Assembly (NCBI RefSeq): GCF_014230085.1
Contig: NZ_JACHVB010000058.1
Span: 1 to 64,000, forward strand
Direction of reading: 5' to 3'
Length of the DNA: 64,000 bases
From: Ruficoccus amylovorans
GTDB lineage: Bacteria > Verrucomicrobiota > Verrucomicrobiia > Opitutales > Cerasicoccaceae
Shown here in pieces: positions 54,901 through 62,569 of this stretch. The notes under the pieces were generated by a model, which did no database searches, had not been told where the DNA came from, and was given only the letters and a program-made list of their open reading frames with translations. The first letter of the stretch is position 1. Every line of letters starts with the position of its first letter. A program made the translations under genes and the position numbers.

Positions 54901-56185
54901 CCGGCAAATAAATCTGCCGCATATTTTCCACCTCGGGCTGTTTGGTGTGCGGATCATAAAGAGCAATGCCGGTCGAGCGCGTTCCCTCCACCAGCGGCCA
55001 CGTCCAGACCAGGGTGTTGTCCTGCCCGGCTTTCAGCGGTGTATTCGGGCCATAACGGAAACGCACCTGCAACAAGGTCGAGGGCTGCCAGATCGGATAA
55101 GTGCCGTCGTTCCATTTTTCATCGTCGAGCACGAAAACGCCCAATTCTTCACCGTCAGGGCCATCCTCCCAGAAAGAGATGTGAGGCGGAATTTCGCGCA
55201 CACCATTGCCACCGTAGGGAGACAGGCGAAACACCATTTCCTCGCTGGGCTCTTCGTTCCATCCCGGTTCCCAGTGAGGATCCTCTTTGACGTAGGGCCT
55301 GATAATGGGCTCGGCGATGGCGGGCCATTCGACATTCGGATTCGTCGGCCCCTTCCACCACCCGGCGGCGAATCGAAAATCTGGGTCGAAGTTATCCCAC
55401 TGCATTTCGACCTGTACTCCATCGGATGGCGAAATACCCGCCATGGACTCATCGAACTCGATAAAATCATAGTCGGACACGACCTTGATTGTCGCCGTAT
55501 AGGTCGCGCCATCGGTGAACAGGTAGCTCAGTCGAATCTGGGCAAAGAGGTCACCGGACTGCACGACTTCAGTTGTCAAAGAGCGAACGGATTTGGCACC
55601 AGGCTCCAAAACTGAGTGACCGATCCAGCGATCCTTTTGGCGGAGAGACAAGATCGGGCCGGGGACCTGATCGTGCCGGGCAAACGTCTGCGAGTCCGGA
55701 AGACGTACTGCCAGCGTGCCCGCATTAACCTCCAGGACGCCCGCGTCTTTTGTGACGATCACGGGATGCTCAAGTTTGTTCGCGGCTATCGGGCTCGCGG
55801 CAACCGAAAGCTCGAATATGCGCTGACCACCTGAAGGCAGCTCACTGAAAAAGCTGATATGAGCAGTTCTCTCGCCTGACGCCCCTTGCTCGATGTCTGA
55901 AAGCTGAAAGGGGAGCTGACGCCCGGTGTCCAGATCCTTCAGACTGAGCACATCCACATCGACGTCTTTAGCCAGTGTGACAGGATAGGTTAACAGAGTC
56001 CTCGGCCAGGCATAGGCCGGAAAATCGATATTGTCGCTGATCTCGAAAACCTGCGGGTTCCCTTGCGAGAGAACATGCTTCGCGTCACTGGTCGGCTGGG
56101 CCGAAAGCGCTGCCAACAAGCACAAGCAGCCGATCGCTGCCGATGCGAATTGCTTAAAAAATGAGGGGCTCTGGAGTCGGTTCAT
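51944..56185 (-). CDS. Giant secreted toroid protein with Fn3-like end, lyase/hydrolase-like
   Basis: 1413 residues from ATG 56185. Signal peptide about 10-28. An N-terminal beta-sandwich of about 330 residues (FPAYAWPRTLLTYPV, DYDFIEFDESMAGISPSDG) resembles the front domain of large lyases. A helical centre (about 420-760) contains RFVYGWVTDAYNRLQSQFTPEQR, GWCVPMQMAYLFPAHPMS, RWTESLGTYNWADLRPLSF. A beta-sandwich (about 800-1130) contains GSLYFFAQGKLFTGHERES and VGTDYFILSDEVLSG. The last 200 residues are two Fn3-like strands sets with LTLDLGNDQVALSWGEVLGASSYRLYRR. It is the largest gene of locus 3. No CAZy family is recognised with confidence. Confidence 0.6.
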   Translation of the reverse strand: MNRLQSPSFFKQFASAAIGCLCLLAALSAQPTSDAKHVLSQGNPQVFEISDNIDFPAYAWPRTLLTYPVTLAKDVDVDVLSLKDLDTGRQLPFQLSDIEQGASGERTAHISFFSELPSGGQRIFELSVAASPIAANKLEHPVIVTKDAGVLEVNAGTLAVRLPDSQTFARHDQVPGPILSLRQKDRWIGHSVLEPGAKSVRSLTTEVVQSGDLFAQIRLSYLFTDGATYTATIKVVSDYDFIEFDESMAGISPSDGVQVEMQWDNFDPDFRFAAGWWKGPTNPNVEWPAIAEPIIRPYVKEDPHWEPGWNEEPSEEMVFRLSPYGGNGVREIPPHISFWEDGPDGEELGVFVLDDEKWNDGTYPIWQPSTLLQVRFRYGPNTPLKAGQDNTLVWTWPLVEGTRSTGIALYDPHTKQPEVENMRQIYLPVQQKGRTSNAIFSVKDMQLRYIQLLRARYGFLCLDKVKDWVLEYPEGQPHPEQIFDEGKIKTPEQFEDFLFRSSFVFYPLGLNTWPGINSIQHRFVYGWVTDAYNRLQSQFTPEQRKRVDALMLAAGYITEGEGMHPIRSALAGAPNMAADGWCVPMQMAYLFPAHPMSQEWRDYYEQSVRLTSRFFTRPEVPGLNSNGGRWTESLGTYNWADLRPLSFSLVAGLLTDGKNRWANPWMASRGQWLVDMLSAPVYNPDPFWRQDFRNQKAPPPISESWEPGDPLDPELGFKRQYPAHGAHGSGTGIEPPSVVWLLGNMMLRYKPMLGEHLLWIDRINQDYENHSGHADWLGVEQKILNWDMQGTPPELTSTKYTGHGIVLRAGVGAPDELSLHMEQVDRGPNYRWGNAGEGASGSLYFFAQGKLFTGHERESAGDRTMDDTDGVTTFGVMKDGAFRSIGMNLLEKPLYDLGVAQFAELTPRKGEGAYSWPEYQSRNVFMVGTDYFILSDEVLSGTESRFTWFTAKDAEFPHLVFLKPMMVRQDHWTEVRTPSSKGFERQFVGSSRVLVTPKDDVEVKNLTAVDLPYLEEPSIKGYRNARGTSLPDGVYQVKTAASDDTVFRNENGVIYQMGRDVFDGKAGVIRHGGDTLEMAMVQSKKIGSNGFMLEVDRPDIGISLISSDPASAQGQFSSPEGGQLQIRGNRLTPSVKFYIDAELVPVKRQGTLLTVDLPAGAHQWELTKDTVQPMRSSIVRTENFSGGADVFWQAGAGTKQIRLEISTDNTQSWQPLVTFDVDAPQGSHRIDGLTNREKVHLRAISLNGQRSAKPSPAYPLYVSDQPLLPPDGLTLDLGNDQVALSWGEVLGASSYRLYRRKQGTEQWTLVQDALSNTCVDVAATGVVQEYPLPGDAENAGRDMSGVTIYEYAISSVNQNGEGPKSISVSSDPRSWLNWWPQTSDLRFRRRSAYWQSPYVPENMVPPAHYPESE

Positions 56186-56322
56186 CTTTTGAAAACGATG
56201 GATACGTACGTTGTCCGTCCACGATCCATCCGGAGGGGATGGGGACAGCAATACGAGTAAGATGGGTAAGCTATCGCAGCCCTCCCGCGTGGAGAGTCAC
56301 AGCACAAGCAGCGGGGGATCAG

Positions 56323-56369
56323 AAAAACCAGCTCTGACGAGGTCCGATGAAGAACCCCGCCAGAGCCAG
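56323..56369 (-). terminator. Terminator after the locus 3 PEP-CTERM gene
   Basis: On the minus strand a 15-bp stem with several G-U pairs (56369-56355 with 56342-56328) encloses a 12-base loop and is followed by TTTTTC. It starts 10 bp after the PEP-CTERM stop. Partial termination here would make the PEP-CTERM protein more abundant than the downstream enzymes. Confidence 0.65.
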
Positions 56370-56378
56370 GTGTAAGCT

Positions 56379-57392
56379 CTAGCGACGGCGCTTCGCGACG
56401 GAGTAAACCGCCAGACCGATAGCAACAAGACCGCCCAGAAGGGAGCAGGATGCGTTCGGCTCAGGAATCACTGTCACCTGCAGGATTTGGCCATTGCCAC
56501 CAGAGACCACTTCCCACTTCTCGACGGAGAAGCCATTGGTCAAGTTGTCGTCCAGCACCAAGCCCGAAGTCGAGATGCTGGTCGCAGTCAACAGATCATA
56601 GGTGCCGGCTTGGCCGATGAACCCGTCGGCGAAGTTGAGTTCAAGCGTAGAGTTGTTCAGTGAAGCCGAACCTGCGACCATGATTTCTTCGATGCCTGCC
56701 GCATTCAAATTGTAGGCAAGCACTGAGACCGGGCTGCTCAACTTGAAGTCCCCTCCGACATTGATGCTGTTGTCACCATCCCAGTTCCCCGTCACCTCAA
56801 TGCGTCCCACAGTCGTCGCTGAGCTTGCCACTTCAAAATCACCGGTAACACTAAGAGTACCGCCGGAAATAGAATAAGTGCCGCCAACACTGGGGTTATC
56901 TCGGCCAATCTGTAGATTCTCACCGACCGTGAAGGCCCCACCGGTCTGCGTAATCAAGCCTTCACCTTTGCGCCCGATAAAAACGGACCCGTTGGTAACA
57001 TTCAGGGCGCCACCACTCTGGATCGTGATCTGGCCGAAACCGGCCCCATTCACGGGGCTCAGATTAATCGCACCGGTTGAGCCCGCCGCGCCGGTCACGT
57101 TGAGCGTGCCGCCATTCTGGATGACCAGAGAACCAGCGCCGGCATATTGACGGCCGGCTTGCAGGTAAGTGATGGTCTGAGTCGTACTCAGTTGTGTTTC
57201 ACCGCCTTTATCAAGATAGACGTTGTCTGCTGAAGTTGGCAAGCTACCGCCGTCCCAATTCGTGGGAACACTCCAGAGGCCCGTGCCTCCCGACCAGTAA
57301 ACACTATCGGCACAGGCCGTGTTAGCAGCTATCGAGAATAGACCCGCAGACAGGATGCAAGCGATGAATGGGGTTTTATGTGTATCTTTCAT
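56379..57392 (-). CDS. PEP-CTERM beta-strand-repeat surface protein (locus 3)
   Basis: 337 residues from ATG 57392; a longer frame reaching 57494 overlaps the GntR gene and is less likely. Signal peptide to about residue 28. Repeats such as GSLVIQNGGTLNVTGAAG, ITIQSGGALNVTNGSVFIG and GTYSISGGTLSVTGDF predict a short beta-helix. The end is VIPEPNASCSLLGGLVAIGLAVYS then KRRR, a PEP-CTERM sorting tag. The gene lies 55 bp after the GntR-type regulator and is followed by a terminator. It is the third such protein in the window, again the first structural gene of a polysaccharide locus. Confidence 0.9.
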   Translation of the reverse strand: MKDTHKTPFIACILSAGLFSIAANTACADSVYWSGGTGLWSVPTNWDGGSLPTSADNVYLDKGGETQLSTTQTITYLQAGRQYAGAGSLVIQNGGTLNVTGAAGSTGAINLSPVNGAGFGQITIQSGGALNVTNGSVFIGRKGEGLITQTGGAFTVGENLQIGRDNPSVGGTYSISGGTLSVTGDFEVASSATTVGRIEVTGNWDGDNSINVGGDFKLSSPVSVLAYNLNAAGIEEIMVAGSASLNNSTLELNFADGFIGQAGTYDLLTATSISTSGLVLDDNLTNGFSVEKWEVVSGGNGQILQVTVIPEPNASCSLLGGLVAIGLAVYSVAKRRR

Positions 57393-57447
57393 GATTAATA
57401 ATTTCAGGGTTAGGGTTTCAAGGTGATCAAATGAATGACAAGTAGCA

Positions 57448-58536
57448 CTATGAGTGGGCGATCGTGCTTCCGCGCTCGACGAGTTCCGCCTCAAAAATCA
57501 GCTCCGCGGGTTCTGCGCCCTCGTCCATCTCGATAATCTTATCGAAGGCCTTTCTCCCCATCACCTCCATCGGCTGACTCATGGTGCTGAGGTCCAAGGT
57601 CTTGGTAAACGGAGCTCCGTCGTATGACAGCAAGGAAATATCCTGAGGGACGCGAATACCTATCTGATAAAGGATCGTGAGTAAACGGGCCGCCAATGAG
57701 TCATTATGAGCAAACACCGCCGTACAGGGACTTAAACGCTTTTTTAGCTCATTCAAATCCGGTTTGGAACTGATAATCACGGGCTCGTATACCTGAAGGC
57801 CTGCGGTCTTCAAAGCTCGCGTGTAACCTTCCTGGCGTTCCAGGTTTTGCCAACTGAGCATCCCCTGATGGTTATCCTCTGGTAGAGCCAGGGCGATATT
57901 TGTGTGCCCCAGAGATATCAGGTACTCAGTCCCCTTGGCAAAGCCGACCCGGTGGTCAACGCGTACTGTATTATAAATTTTCCAGCCTGGCATTTCCTGG
58001 TGAGGGAAAACAATGGTAGGCCGCTGGGTTTCTCGCAAAACATTGAGTGCATCAGAAGCAGCGTCATCCGGCTCGGACGGAAAGAGGATTGTTCCGTCAA
58101 ACCCGCCCTGCTCCTTTAGTCGCTTGGCCAGCTCCAGCTCGTTTTTCGCCAAACCGAAATGCTGATAGAAAATCAGGCGCGTATTAAACTCGGTGGCGGC
58201 CATCCCCATCTCGCGGACGATACGGGAAGTCAGAGGCAGGTTTAAATCATTCACCAAGACTGCAATGGCGTTTGTCTTCACGGGAAGGCCCTTGGCGACA
58301 AAGGTCCCTTTATTGGGAATGCGGTAGAGTGTCTTTTCCTCAACCAACTTGTTCACCGCCTTGTTTGCCGTCATCAACGTGACCTCATAATCCTCCGCGA
58401 TCTGGCGAACACCGGGGAGCATGCCCTCAAGCTTGCCTGAAAAAATCTGCTCCCGCAGGTCGTCAGCAATCTTAACGTATTTTGCCGCAACACGCGTTCG
58501 GGAAGGCAATTGCATTTCGCTTAAGGGGTGATTCAT
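57448..58536 (-). CDS. GntR-family regulator with LacI-type sugar-binding domain
   Basis: About 362 residues from ATG 58536; ATG 58515 is an alternative, while ATG 58563 lies inside the operator and is unlikely. N-terminal GntR winged helix: YVKIADDLREQIFSGKLEG, MLPGVRQIAEDYEVTLMTANKAV, LYRIPNKGTFVAKG. The sensor domain (about 95-360) is of LacI/periplasmic type: GFDGTILFPSEPD, HTNIALALPEDNHQG, TAVFAHNDSLAARLL, DISLLSYDGAPF. This AraR-like layout is used for sugar-responsive repression. Its own promoter carries a matching palindrome, and it is the first gene of locus 3, so it is most likely the locus regulator. Confidence 0.88.
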   Translation of the reverse strand: MNHPLSEMQLPSRTRVAAKYVKIADDLREQIFSGKLEGMLPGVRQIAEDYEVTLMTANKAVNKLVEEKTLYRIPNKGTFVAKGLPVKTNAIAVLVNDLNLPLTSRIVREMGMAATEFNTRLIFYQHFGLAKNELELAKRLKEQGGFDGTILFPSEPDDAASDALNVLRETQRPTIVFPHQEMPGWKIYNTVRVDHRVGFAKGTEYLISLGHTNIALALPEDNHQGMLSWQNLERQEGYTRALKTAGLQVYEPVIISSKPDLNELKKRLSPCTAVFAHNDSLAARLLTILYQIGIRVPQDISLLSYDGAPFTKTLDLSTMSQPMEVMGRKAFDKIIEMDEGAEPAELIFEAELVERGSTIAHS

Positions 58537-58542
58537 CGGAAA

Positions 58543-58582
58543 TATACGGCTATTATATGGCATACGACCGTATACATTTCAA
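58543..58582 (-). promoter_or_regulatory. GntR promoter with internal operator
   Basis: Minus strand: TTGAAA (58582-58577), a 19-bp spacer, then TATAAT (58557-58552). The spacer contains ATACGGTCGTAT (58573-58562), a palindrome with 5-bp arms. A second arm pair, TATACGG at 58543-58549 and CCGTATA at 58568-58574, reaches past the -10 box. The position fits autorepression by the GntR protein. Confidence 0.6.
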
Positions 58583-58605
58583 GCTTTTTTTCAGCTGACC
58601 ATGGC

Positions 58606-59261
58606 AAGAGTGAAACACATCCTGAGCTTGGTTACCCGAAGATCACGCATCTGCTCAAAAAGGACGGCTGGGACGTAGGCAAACGGCTGGTGCAGCGTTT
58701 GCGCCAGGAGATGGGACTAAAGTGTCCGACCAAGAAGCCGCGCCTTCATCGGCGTGGTCCCTCGACGGGCTTGCCAACGAAAGCCACGCATCGCAACCAT
58801 GTATGGACCTGCGACTTCGTGGCCGATCGCACGGCCAAGGGAGGCTCCATCCGCATGCTCACGGTGCTCGACGAGTTTACCCGAGAGTGCCTGTGCATCC
58901 ATGTGGATCGCCACCTCAACGCCGCCAAGTGCGGGCCGTCATGAGCGAACTGATCAGCGCTTACGGCAGTCCCGAGCACATCCGCTCCGATAACGGCTCG
59001 GAGCTTATCGAGAAGAGTCTGCGGAGCTGGTACGCAGACGAGGGCATCAAGACCCTCTACATCGAGCCGGGCAGCCCTTGGCAAAACGGCTACATCGAAT
59101 CCTTCAACGGACGGCTCCGAGACGAGTGCCTCAACCGTGAATGGTTTTACACCCTCACGGAGGCCCGCGTTGTCATCGAGGATTGGCGTTGGAAGTACAA
59201 CAACATCCGCCCTCACCGTTCACTCGGACTGCTCACTCCGTTGGAGTTTGCTGCTAAATAA
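58606..59261 (+). mobile_element. Truncated IS3-family (IS407-type) transposase remnant
   Basis: The OrfB half only: [39 protein letters not shown] with the first catalytic Asp, [24 protein letters not shown] frameshift near 58925 follows, then [20 protein letters not shown] (second Asp), [19 protein letters not shown] (Glu) and [14 protein letters not shown]. The DDE triad is intact in pieces but split over two frames. The 5' part, OrfA and inverted repeats are missing. It begins about 25 bp beyond the GntR -35 box. Confidence 0.85.
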
Positions 59262-59702
59262 ACCGCACCCGATCCCTTCAAAACCACCCCCCCAAGGCAT
59301 GGGCTACACTCGGGCTACGCCCTCATTCCGCCCAAGCCTTGACACCCTCTACAACTTAACACTCAATCACATCATTAATCCGCTCAGACTAACTCTCAAC
59401 GCGGTACAGTTTGCGTAGGCAGGTCACCGGTTAAAGTTCAGTTAAGGTAAAAACAGCGAATTGAGTAGCATTCAGTAGCATCCAGACAGGTTCCCTGTCG
59501 TTATCGAAGGCTATAAAAATTCACAAGTTGCGTAATATCAATAATTTAGGACAGAAAAGCCTTGGAGGTGGCGGGACGCCGCCCCGCTTACTTAACTCAT
59601 TGATTAACAGCACCCACCCAATCCATCGTTTTTAGGGTCAAGATTCAGTTAAGGTATTTGAATCGTACGCAGTCGCATTCCATCACACAGGCCGCCGCAC
59701 GC
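59262..59702. repeat. Gap with dispersed repeats between IS remnant and Fic gene
   Basis: No gene is seen. GTTCAGTTAAGGT-like sequence occurs near 59434 and 59645. The right direct repeat, 59649-59680 (TTAAGGTATTTGAATCGTAC followed by GCAGTCGCATTC), matches 22013-22044. GGAGGTGGCGGGACG at 59564-59578 also occurs, with one change, at 21928-21942 and 36891-36905, each near IS remains. An AGTAGCATTCAGTAGCAT doublet lies near 59462. Confidence 0.5.
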
Positions 59703-60824
59703 TTATGGATTGGTAGCCACAGATGGCAGGTTTATGTAATAGCGGGTATGCTTGCGCTCCCCTACTTTTCGAAACGCTCCCAGCTCCACCAAGCCCTGCA
59801 AATCACGCGTCGCTGTCGCACGCGAAGTCTTGGTGATGCTGATATAGTTCTCGGCACTGAACCCGCCCTTGAAACCATCGAGACCGGCACGGAACACCCG
59901 ATCCAACGCCTTCTCCTGCCGCGGATTCAGCTGACCGGCAAGCCGCTGATACAGCCTCCCCTTCTCGATAATGAAATCCACCCGTTGCAGGCTGGTTTCC
60001 TGCGCCTTCAGGATCGTATCGGCAAAATAGAGCAGCCACTCCGTGATCTCGTTTGACTTATTGGCGGCCTCAAGCGCCGCGTAATAGGCTTTTTTCTCTC
60101 GCTCGATAGTATAGGCCAACGCAATCAGACTAGGCTGCCTCAACCCTTCGGCCATGACCTTTTCGGCAATCGCCCGTCCGATGCGCCCATTACCATCCTC
60201 GAAAGGGTGGATGGACTCAAAGTACAAATGCGCGATCCCGGCCCGAACCACGATCGGCAGCGAAGCCCTGGCTTGCGGAGCCGTGCGGTTGAACCAGCCG
60301 ATAAATCCATCCATCTCAGCCTGAACCTTGGCCGATGGCGGGGCCTCAAAGTGGACGCGGGGGGCGTGATACGCTCCAGACACAACCTGCATCGCATCCT
60401 CATGCGTACGGAAAACGCCGATATCGGTCAAGTCGGTCCGTCCTTTCATCAGCATCCGGTGCCAATCGCAAAGCTTCTTGTTCGTCAACGGCACATCGAA
60501 CCCCCGATAGAGATCAACCATCATTTCGGAGACTCCCTGCTCGGCCAGCGACGCCCGCCGGGCATCTGTAGCCAGCCCAAACTGGCGTCGAATCGATGAT
60601 TGCAGGCTATCCCGATTGAGCATCTCGCCCTCAATCTCCGAGGTTTTTTGAGCTTCGTCGCTAATCAGCTCAATCGTCAGTTCCTGTTTTTTCTCGCCGT
60701 CGAGATGCTGGCTGGCCCCGAACAAACGCCCCGCCGACAGAAGAAAACGCTCCTCGAAAGGCTCAATCTCTTCTGCCCGATAGGTAAAATTCGGCCAATC
60801 AGCCTGCTGCCAGTTCCATTTCAT
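59703..60824 (-). CDS. Fic-domain protein AMPylase with built-in inhibitory helix
   Basis: 373 residues. N-terminal DUF4172-like region (WNWQQADWPNFTYRAEEIEPFEE). The inhibitory helix motif (S/T)-x3-E-(G/N) is present as Thr61-Ser-Glu-Ile-Glu65-Gly66. Fic active site HPFEDGNGRIGR with His206, Asn212 and Arg217 is complete. A winged-helix-like C-terminus (SITKTSRATATRDLQGLVELGAFRKVG) is typical of this class. The enzyme transfers AMP from ATP to a target protein, and the inhibitory Glu65 keeps it low in activity. No antitoxin gene is needed or seen. It lies alone between the IS remnant and the DUF4236 gene. Confidence 0.93.
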   Translation of the reverse strand: MKWNWQQADWPNFTYRAEEIEPFEERFLLSAGRLFGASQHLDGEKKQELTIELISDEAQKTSEIEGEMLNRDSLQSSIRRQFGLATDARRASLAEQGVSEMMVDLYRGFDVPLTNKKLCDWHRMLMKGRTDLTDIGVFRTHEDAMQVVSGAYHAPRVHFEAPPSAKVQAEMDGFIGWFNRTAPQARASLPIVVRAGIAHLYFESIHPFEDGNGRIGRAIAEKVMAEGLRQPSLIALAYTIEREKKAYYAALEAANKSNEITEWLLYFADTILKAQETSLQRVDFIIEKGRLYQRLAGQLNPRQEKALDRVFRAGLDGFKGGFSAENYISITKTSRATATRDLQGLVELGAFRKVGERKHTRYYINLPSVATNP

Positions 60825-60919
60825 GAGTTATAGAAGCAATTTCTATAACTCAAATATAGCGAAAATTATGATTTATAAAAGGCTATTTTTTGGCTCATCC
60901 GCCCATTGAATCTCACCAT

Positions 60920-62569
60920 TTATTCTTCCTCTGGAGCAACGACGGTGGCATTCGCGAGATCATTAGCGTTCACAGAGAAAGACTGGCCGTTGCTGATTAC
61001 TGTGAGCGTTTCGCCTGAGCGTGCAGTTACCGTAACCTGCTGACCCTCGCCTAGGCCTAGCACTCCGTATTCCTTCGACGTCAGCATCAACGTTTCACTC
61101 AGCTCCAATACTGCCGGTAGCGGAGTGTTCTCGGAAAAGTACTCTACCGGGTTTGACGCTTTGGGCATAGTTGGCGGGAGTAATGTCTCTGCCGTCTTAG
61201 GCTGTGGAGGTTCTTCAGCGTGCGGTTTAGACGCACTGATTTGAGCAGGTCCAGCTGCAAGTGCCTTGGGGGGCGGCGATGCAGTCGTCGCAGATTTTTT
61301 CGTCAGAGGGATTTTAGGCGGCGAGTATGCAAATATCAGCAGAATGACGCAAATTGCGGTAATGCCGATAGCGATAAAGGGAAGTTTATCGAGAGTTGGC
61401 TTCTCCTGAGATTCTTTGGATTTGTCTTCCATTCCCTCTACCGAAGGTATCTCCATGCCCGCTGCGTGAGCGCCAATGGCAGACTGCGCCTCAATGTAAT
61501 CACCGATACCACGAATGGACTCGGTGATTTTTGAAAAGCTGCCAACACGGGATACGTGTAGAGCCTCATTGAGGCCGAAACGGCTGGTAAGCCGCACGTC
61601 CTCATACTCGGCAATAGGAATCGTGGGGTTGTTGGAAAAACGACGGTCGGGGCCTCCCTTTTTGTTCACATAGCGCCATGTCTGGCCGACGGTGCGTGCA
61701 TCACGCGGCACGCCTTCGTCTTCAATAAAACGAGTGGTGGATATATCAATGCTCAGGCTGTCATAGGACAGGCCGCCAATATCTTTTGAATCCAAGATCA
61801 GGATGCGGTCAGGAAAGAAATAAAGAGTTTGTGAGCCGACCCGTAGCGAGGGCGTAGGAATGTTCGTTTTGACAAATGGCGGATTGTCGAAATGCACAGA
61901 AATCTGATTACGTGTCACCAGCCGATTCGCTCCGGCGTGGTATTTGGAATCGCGCACTTTCCCCACAGAGGGGATGTGCCAGATTTTCTTAGCGGACGAT
62001 AGAGAGCTAAATGCCGCGTACAGATTCCGAAACACATCGACCGCATCATCCGTCAGATCATAAAAGATCAGGGTGGTCTTCCTCCGAGCATCATAGACTC
62101 GCAGCACAGAATAAAGCCCGATCGATAACAAAAGCAAAACAAGCCCGAAGACAGGTTGCGGCGCGGCAAACCCGAGGAGCGAAATAATGATCCCAGCAAC
62201 CAAACCAAGAGGCGCAAAACGGATTCTCTTATGCTTATCCCGCAGTTCCTGCACAAGGGATTGAGAAGATGAGTCAACGATCTGAGCGGTCGCCTCACTA
62301 TCAATTTCCAGCATAACAACACCGTCTATTGATGACGAAGCTGACGGTTCGACATGGCGAGGCGAAGGGGATGAGTCAGGGATAGGACGGGATGGCGACG
62401 GGAGAGAAGTACGGTAATAGACTCCACCTCGCCCAATGTGGACGTAATTACCCCGCGGGCCCGTTCCAACCCGGAAGCCTTTTATGCCAGCGGACACTCC
62501 TACTCCCGATTTGGAGAGATTAAAACGAACCGGTCCGAATCGTAGACTCTTGCGAATGTAAAAGGCCAT
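60920..62569 (-). CDS. DUF4236-domain membrane protein
   Basis: 549 residues from ATG 62569; a longer frame to 62617 lacks conservation with the family start. Residues 1-55 are a DUF4236 domain: MAFYIRKSLRFGPVRFNLSK, GVGVSAGIKGFRVGTGPRGN, HIGRGGVYYR. A membrane pair at about 118-156 follows, then a soluble domain, another transmembrane helix near 405 (FIAIGITAICVILLIFAYSPP) and a C-terminal small domain of SH3-like look (LTSKEYGVLGLGEGQQVTVTARSGE). The function of DUF4236 is unknown. It lies between Fic and the Wadjet gene, in an apparent defence/accessory stretch. Confidence 0.75.
   Translation of the reverse strand: MAFYIRKSLRFGPVRFNLSKSGVGVSAGIKGFRVGTGPRGNYVHIGRGGVYYRTSLPSPSRPIPDSSPSPRHVEPSASSSIDGVVMLEIDSEATAQIVDSSSQSLVQELRDKHKRIRFAPLGLVAGIIISLLGFAAPQPVFGLVLLLLSIGLYSVLRVYDARRKTTLIFYDLTDDAVDVFRNLYAAFSSLSSAKKIWHIPSVGKVRDSKYHAGANRLVTRNQISVHFDNPPFVKTNIPTPSLRVGSQTLYFFPDRILILDSKDIGGLSYDSLSIDISTTRFIEDEGVPRDARTVGQTWRYVNKKGGPDRRFSNNPTIPIAEYEDVRLTSRFGLNEALHVSRVGSFSKITESIRGIGDYIEAQSAIGAHAAGMEIPSVEGMEDKSKESQEKPTLDKLPFIAIGITAICVILLIFAYSPPKIPLTKKSATTASPPPKALAAGPAQISASKPHAEEPPQPKTAETLLPPTMPKASNPVEYFSENTPLPAVLELSETLMLTSKEYGVLGLGEGQQVTVTARSGETLTVISNGQSFSVNANDLANATVVAPEEE

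Noticed and set aside
52973-55615. Two plus-strand frames of more than 400 codons opposite the giant locus 3 protein
   Set aside because: Antisense shadows without starts in context; the minus strand is one continuous 1413-codon gene with a signal peptide.
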